This document shows, piece by piece, positions 60,240 through 64,000 of a stretch of DNA of 64,000 nt (its first letter is position 1; every line of letters begins with the position of its first letter). The DNA comes from Cladocopium goreaui. Lineage: Eukaryota > Sar > Dinophyceae > Suessiales > Symbiodiniaceae. The stretch spans positions 135,001 through 199,000 of the forward strand of contig CAMXCT020000526.1 in NCBI GenBank assembly GCA_947184155.2, read 5' to 3'. The notes under the pieces were generated by a model. That model had not been told where the DNA came from. It made no database searches and worked only from the letters and a program-made list of their open reading frames with translations. The translations under genes and the position numbers were made by a program.

Positions 60240-60688
60240 GGTCACCTCACCCACAGCTGCTGGATGTAGTGTGGTGTAGTGCAGCTGTAGTTGTAGTCGT
60301 AGTGTAATGGAGCTGTAGTTGTGGTGTAGTGCAATTAGTGTAGTGTAGTTGCAATTGCATTTGTGGTGGTGTAATGAGTGTAATGTAATGTAGAGTAGTG
60401 TAGTGTAGTGTAAAGTAGCGTAGTTGTAGCTGTAGTTGTAGTTGTAGTTGTTGTAGTGTAGTGTAGTCTAGTGTAGCGTAGTGTAAAGTAGCTCAGTTGT
60501 AGTTGTAGCTGTGGTTGTAGTTAGTGTAGTGTAGTGTGGTGTGGTGTGGTGTGGTGTAGTGTAATTGAGTGTAGTGTAGTGGAGTGGAATGGAGTGAAGT
60601 GTAGTGTGGTGTAATGTGGTGTAGTTGTAGTTGAAGTTGTAGTTGTAGTGTAATCGAGTGCAGTGCAGTGTGGTGGAGTGTAGTGTAG
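60240..60688. repeat. GTAGT/GTAGTTGTAG microsatellite
   Basis: About 450 bp of GTAGTGTAGTGTAG and AGTTGTAGTTGTAG units. Confidence 0.95.
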
Positions 60689-60975
60689 TTTTTCGACATG
60701 ACAACTTCCAAAAGTGGTCCGAGAATGGTGTGCTTTGCACATTTTGACTTGGAAATGCGTTTCGCGCCACAACAGCGTGCACTTTTTCGACATCTCAACT
60801 TCCAAAAGTGGTCTGAGAATGGTGTGCTTTGTACATTTTGACTTGGAAATGTGCTTCGCACCACAACGGCGTGCACTTTTTCGACATCTCAACATCCAAA
60901 AGTGGTCCGACATTGGTGCGTTTTGTGCATTTTGACTTCGGAGTATGCTTCGTGTCACAACGGCATGCAATTTTT
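60689..60975. repeat. 94-bp tandem repeat, three copies
   Basis: Copies start TTTTTCGACAT at 60689, 60783 and 60877. Each contains CCAAAAGTGGTC and CACAACGGCGTGCAC. Confidence 0.9.
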
Positions 60976-62500
60976 CATCTCTCATCTGGCCAGCTGGCTC
61001 CGCAGCCCCTGCTTTAGCGAGCCTACTTTTCGACCCTCCGGAGCCACCAATCATTGGAAAAACTACCTTTTCGCGCACCTGCATCTTCTTTCTTCTGACT
61101 CTTTCTCTTCTCTGATCTTCTCTTCTCTTCTCTGACTCTTCCCACCTCTGCTCTTCCATCTGTCGATATTGTCGGAAGTTTGACTTGTAATCCTTCTTTG
61201 ACCACTACTTGTAATATCTTATAATAACTTATACTACTTCTAAAGATAACTTGTGTACCACAACCATGGCTATATGCAGTCATGCCATTATATAGCCATT
61301 ATAGGACCACAGTCATGCACATAAGGGGAATACGTCTCACCATCAAGACAACAACACTTAAAGGGGTTATATCCATACCGTTCAGAACTACGTCTTGTAC
61401 CCGTTTATACCATGTATACAGCCATAGTTACCCAACCTGCGGTGGTCATTTCACCATGAGACTTTTCTGCTTGACACTGGAATCATTTGCTGAGGCTGAT
61501 ACTTTACATATTCACCACACCCGGAATGTTGGGTGTTGATTAATTCGGTGGTGATTACTATAAATTTAACATTAATATCATGAAATTATGTCATGACATT
61601 TCATGATACATCTGATTTTAGGCAGAGATACCATCATACGCTATCATATGCTGATATTTGGGATAAATGATAATATATTTTTTTATATAACATGAAAAGT
61701 TTGGCAATTTTTGGATAGTTCACTATCATTCAGGTCGTGACATCGCGACATGAGGTCGTTATAATGCATGCAGCCACTATCCCGCAATTAGTTGCATCCC
61801 CATTAATATACATCACTATTCCATTAATATTCCACTACTATCACCGCTATATTCCATCAATATCCATTATTATACGCCAAAATATCCAGCTAGATCCAGC
61901 TATCATATGCTGATATCCAACATCGTATCAAAGTTTTGTGCTGGTTCAATCAATATCCTAGAAACTAGTAAATTTTTCAAATCCCGTTAAATCCGTATTG
62001 TTGTTGGTGAAATCCATTATATTGTTGGTTATTACATATAATATCGCATTATATCAAATTCCTTTCATATCTATACATATTATGTATTAAGCCTCGGTTA
62101 TTCCATAATATCACCATTATAAATACCCATTTGGATCCAGCTATCATATGCTGATATGTACTGATATCTAGCATCTGTTCACCATTAACATTCCATTGAT
62201 ACTGTGGATGGAATAAATCCTGCACCAGTTGGGAGATGGTTTATCCCCTTGTAATCCCATTATTCGCAGTGTTTCATCCAGGTAGGAATCCTGATAGGCA
62301 TCCCACTTGGCGCAGGGTTTCGCAAACATCCACAGTATGATAGGGATATCATGGGATGAAACCATGCGTTTTCTACATCTATGTATAATAATTCTAATTC
62401 ACTGATCTGAAAATAAGATGATTTGGGAATACTTCCCCCAAAAACATTCACTATTATTCCAGTGAGGTCGCGACGTGAAGTCGTTATAATTTACCCATAT
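60976..62500. other. Intron-like DNA, one weak exon candidate
   Basis: Mostly AT-rich. Repeated CAGCTATCATATGCTGATAT occurs near 61900 and 62140. Around 62170-62330 the minus strand is open (AKWDAYQDSYLDETLRIMG) but lacks the third-position bias and clear splice limits. Confidence 0.35.
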
Positions 62501-62525
62501 CTATGTTAGTTTACCTCAGGGTCAC

Positions 62526-62617
62526 CTCTCTTCCATGACACTGAACCCCTTCGGAAGGCCCATCACCTTGGCCGCGGTGTATAGATTTGAGCGTCTCGCT
62601 CGGTGTCCAGGGGAGAC
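62526..62617 (-). CDS. Candidate exon
   Basis: Acceptor TTTCCGTCCAG (or GCGGCCAAG at 62566), ends AAKVMGLPKGFSVMEE, donor GTGACC. The 3' part is strongly G/C-biased. Confidence 0.45.
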
Positions 62618-63144
62618 CTGGACGGAAAGAACGGCTGGTGACAGGAAACCTAGAAAAATCACATGTATTTAAGGATAAAACCTCATGACAAGGACAAAGA
62701 CATTGTTTTTTTTGCGAAACCATGAAACAAGAAAATGTATTGAATGTTAAACCCATGGTTTAATGTGGACTTTCCCTTAAATCCGTCCAGTGAACTTGGA
62801 ACCGTGAACAAATTCTCTGAAATGTGATTTCATGACCCATCGACATGGGATGTTCCCCATCAACACCATGAAGAGAATATGAGTTATTGGGGGGGTCATC
62901 TTATGTCATCGTCCTTGAAAATAGATTTTGTGGGTATACTGTACCGGTCAACATGAGGTACCAATGGACCCAGTTCTAGACTTCTAGACGTGTCATCTTT
63001 TGGGGACCCATAAAAACATATTGTGGGAATCTATAGCCAACAAATATGAGGATAGGTACCAAACATGACCTGGTGGTCAACCATCGAAGACTGATGTTGA
63101 ACTAAGACATCAAGTAGGAAAGTTATGGAAATCGCCAAGTGTAC

Positions 63145-63340
63145 TTTGAGAATATTCCAGCAGCCTCAGAAAATCGGGACGTTTGTCCCAACTCGGGATA
63201 AAACTAGACCCGGCCATCCGTCTGCCGTCCCAAACCATAGAATCATTGGAATCCTCTTCGCCACTCAGCCATGTCCATGTGCAGTTTGACTGGTTGGTAA
63301 CTTCACCCAAAGGCTTATCAAGGCGGGATACCACCTTGAT
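63145..63340 (-). CDS. Candidate exon, longest island
   Basis: About 65 open codons starting KVVSRLDKPLGEVTNQSN and including SGEEDSNDSMVWDGRRMAG, acceptor TACGCGACAG, donor GTACAC. Third-position bias is moderate. A different gene is possible, since phase to 62617 was not established. Confidence 0.45.
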
Positions 63341-63455
63341 CTGTCGCGTACTCGCACTCATAGGGATACAAGAACTCCACTATCAAGCAGAAACGCACAG
63401 ACCTGTAATGTATGTCCTACACCAATTGATACCCAAAATCATAGGAGAACATGGC

Positions 63456-63528
63456 TTCAGCCGCTCCTCCGGAGCTTTTCCAAGCGCCCAGACTCTGCCC
63501 AGTGCACTGCAGCTTGAAGGTCCTGCAC
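63456..63528 (-). CDS. Candidate exon, strand uncertain
   Basis: Acceptor CGACTCGTCCAG. It reads VQDLQAAVHWAESGRLEKL or, in a second frame, CRTFKLQCTGQSLGAW. The plus strand (APPELFQAPRLCPVHCSLK with GTCCTG donor) is equally open. Confidence 0.3.
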
Positions 63529-63935
63529 CTGGACGAGTCGTACCAAAAAATTCATTCCTGGCCTCTGGATCATGATATAAGCATCAAGAATAGGTACGGA
63601 TTTGGCAGGGATACTATGGGATGTATGATATATGATATATGATGTATTAGATATAATACGTATATATATATATATATAGAAATGTATATATTCAATTATA
63701 TTCACATATGTATCATTATATATATATATATCACTCAGCATATGGCTACTTCTTTGGGTGTGTCTAATGAAAAAACACAATTTTGATGGGGAGAATGAGG
63801 AGAAACCATGGGATTTGGGGTGGTTTCCCTCATTTTTCCGACCAACCAACCCTTGTTGAGTCTGGCAACATCCCATAGTCAAGACAGGTATGCGGGTGAC
63901 CTGGTCATCGCGCCATCAGTAGGGATTGCTTATGG

Positions 63936-64000
63936 TATAATCTGGTTGGTGGTTTTAACCATCTTGAAAAATATGAAAGTCAATGGGAAGGATTATCCCA
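63936..64000. mobile_element. Partial second copy of the 30224 fold-back element
   Basis: TATAATCTGGTTGGTGGTTT–TAACC followed by GGGAAGGATTATCCCA matches the left part of 30224-30329. It is cut by the window end. Confidence 0.75.

Overview
The window looks like nuclear DNA of a eukaryote, most likely a dinoflagellate (Symbiodiniaceae-like). Three things point there. Short GC-rich coding islands are scattered through AT-rich introns full of TA, GATA and ATC microsatellites. Plausible splice donors include GC and GA as well as GT, a known dinoflagellate trait. Degenerate TTTAGGG-type repeats are present. No bacterial gene, rRNA, tRNA or CRISPR was recognised. The organism call is an inference; no marker gene is present.

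Positions 1-23053 are a mosaic of nested satellites with no convincing gene. 1-6268 is a CAG-rich satellite with a higher-order period of about 2.2-2.4 kb. 6708-10690, 10691-14694 and 19245-21831 are three copies of a composite unit. Each has a GC-rich leader, a TGTAAATTACA palindrome field, a TTTTACACACAGAAGC array and a tail; the first two copies also carry a 108-bp repeat block. 14695-17705 and 21832-23053 are built from about 615-bp modules of AACATAGGCC/AAGATGGGCC arrays, and complete modules are closed by a GC-rich hairpin. A CCCAAACCCC-rich stretch and a 450-bp CAA/CAC/GACAAC microsatellite lie between them. Most blocks join at a CTTAAAT or GCCGCCGACC motif.

Positions 23054-64000 are mostly unique DNA. 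About 45 small GC-rich islands (roughly 20-200 nt) read best on the minus strand as exons with AG acceptors and GT/GC/GA donors. By hand, one reading frame can be carried without a stop from 57725 down to 40820, and again from about 36430 down to 23135. This suggests one very large minus-strand gene (or two), running off the left end of the unique region into the satellites. I do not recognise the protein. Its 3' half is rich in alternating hydrophobic (beta-strand-like) segments that recall bridge-like lipid-transfer (VPS13-type) repeats, but this is only a lead.

The introns hold many fold-back elements (inverted-repeat, MITE- or introner-like). Several sit 25-100 bp from an exon edge. They also hold two GC-rich cassettes: a proline-codon-rich tandem array at 49365-51770 between perfect 30-bp direct repeats, and a CCGCC-bounded element at 59381-59960. 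One fold-back element at 56634-57056 interrupts the second copy of a tandem duplication, so the first copy preserves the empty site.
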